In this document: positions 63,679 through 64,000 of the stretch, piece after piece
Layout: every line of letters begins with the position of its first letter
Numbering within the stretch: the stretch's first letter is position 1
Source: Bugula neritina
Taxonomy: Eukaryota; Bryozoa; Gymnolaemata; Cheilostomatida; Bugulidae
Direction of reading: 5' to 3'
Assembly: GCA_964035545.1 (NCBI GenBank)
Contig: OZ037765.1
Location: forward strand, 3,033,001-3,097,000
DNA: 64,000 nt
Notes under the pieces: model-generated
The model's input: only the letters and a program-made list of their open reading frames with translations
What the model was told of the DNA's origin: nothing
The model's database searches: none
Position numbers and translations under genes: made by a program

Positions 63679-63827
63679 GCAAGTCAGCTTATAATATAAA
63701 GTATTTCAGCATAGCAGGTAATATAATAATATACTGAATAACATATGATATATAATGGGTAATATAGTATTATATGCTGAGTAACATAATGTAATATTTG
63801 TCACTGCGCTATATATAGTTATAAAAC

Positions 63828-63890
63828 TGTTGGCCCTATTGAGATTCAAACTCGAGACCTCTAGCTTGCAAGCAGGCATGCTATTACATC
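63828..63890 (-). other. tRNA-derived repeat, reverse orientation, intron 3 of IgTM-6
   Basis: On the - strand: ATAGCATGCCTGCTTGCAAG, then CTAGAGGTCTCGAG and TTTGAATCTC, matching the family at 11471-11543 and 39923-39990. It lies in the part of intron 3 that differs from IgTM-5, so it came with or after the breakpoint. Confidence 0.45.
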
Positions 63891-64000
63891 ATATAGTGTC
63901 TACTGGGTAAACTCAATTGTAAGATTTGTCTCTGGCGTAAGTTTTACTGAGTATTATAATAATATATCGCTGTAACTTAATTGAATATACTATAGCTATT

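Overview
This window is AT-rich animal DNA: long AT-rich introns with GT-AG borders, AATAAA poly(A) signals, tRNA-derived SINEs, an LTR retrotransposon and large satellite-like arrays. The gene content (a TIR/Death/ARM-like adaptor and a tandem family of immunoglobulin-domain membrane proteins) suggests an invertebrate metazoan. A lophotrochozoan such as a mollusc or bryozoan is my guess, but the sequence alone does not fix the phylum. All predicted host protein genes are on the + strand. I assembled their exons by hand from splice borders, phase and paralogue comparison, so they are models and not transcripts.

Layout. 1-4879: no confident gene, with degenerate tri/hexanucleotide repeat DNA. 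4885-9172: a complete, apparently young Ty3/Gypsy-type LTR retrotransposon on the - strand, with identical 210-bp LTRs, a 5-bp target duplication, gag and pol. A canonical -1 frameshift heptamer joins gag to pol. Its primer binding site matches the 5' end, not the 3' end, of tRNA-Phe. 9340-9900: more degenerate repeat. 10367-22657: a 16-exon gene for a 1064-residue protein with ARM/HEAT-like helices, coiled coil, Death domain, two TIR domains and a C-terminal CVLL prenylation box. Its 4-kb intron 12 holds a long-inverted-repeat DNA transposon.

23114 to the window end: a head-to-tail array of at least six related type I membrane proteins (called IgTM-1 to IgTM-6 here; 328-442 residues where complete). 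The standard plan is: signal peptide exon; Ig1 split over two exons; a C2-like Ig2 in one exon; Ig3 split over two exons; a mini-exon; then a transmembrane segment plus short tail. Intron phases are the same in every copy (1,0,1,1,0,1,1), so modules can be lost or skipped in frame; IgTM-1 lacks Ig3 and the mini-exon. IgTM-2 and -3 share flanks and introns. IgTM-5 and -6 are a very recent duplication and share a GC-AG intron. A stray copy of the last two exons follows IgTM-5, and a true tRNA-Phe(GAA) gene lies inside that stretch.

How it may work together (inference): an expanding, glycosylated, cysteine-rich Ig receptor array with nearly unrelated short cytoplasmic tails is the kind of locus expected for self/non-self or pathogen recognition. 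It lies beside a membrane-anchorable Death/TIR protein that could signal or destroy NAD. The physical linkage is seen; the functional link is not shown by sequence. The retrotransposon's unusual primer site is the most directly checkable novelty.
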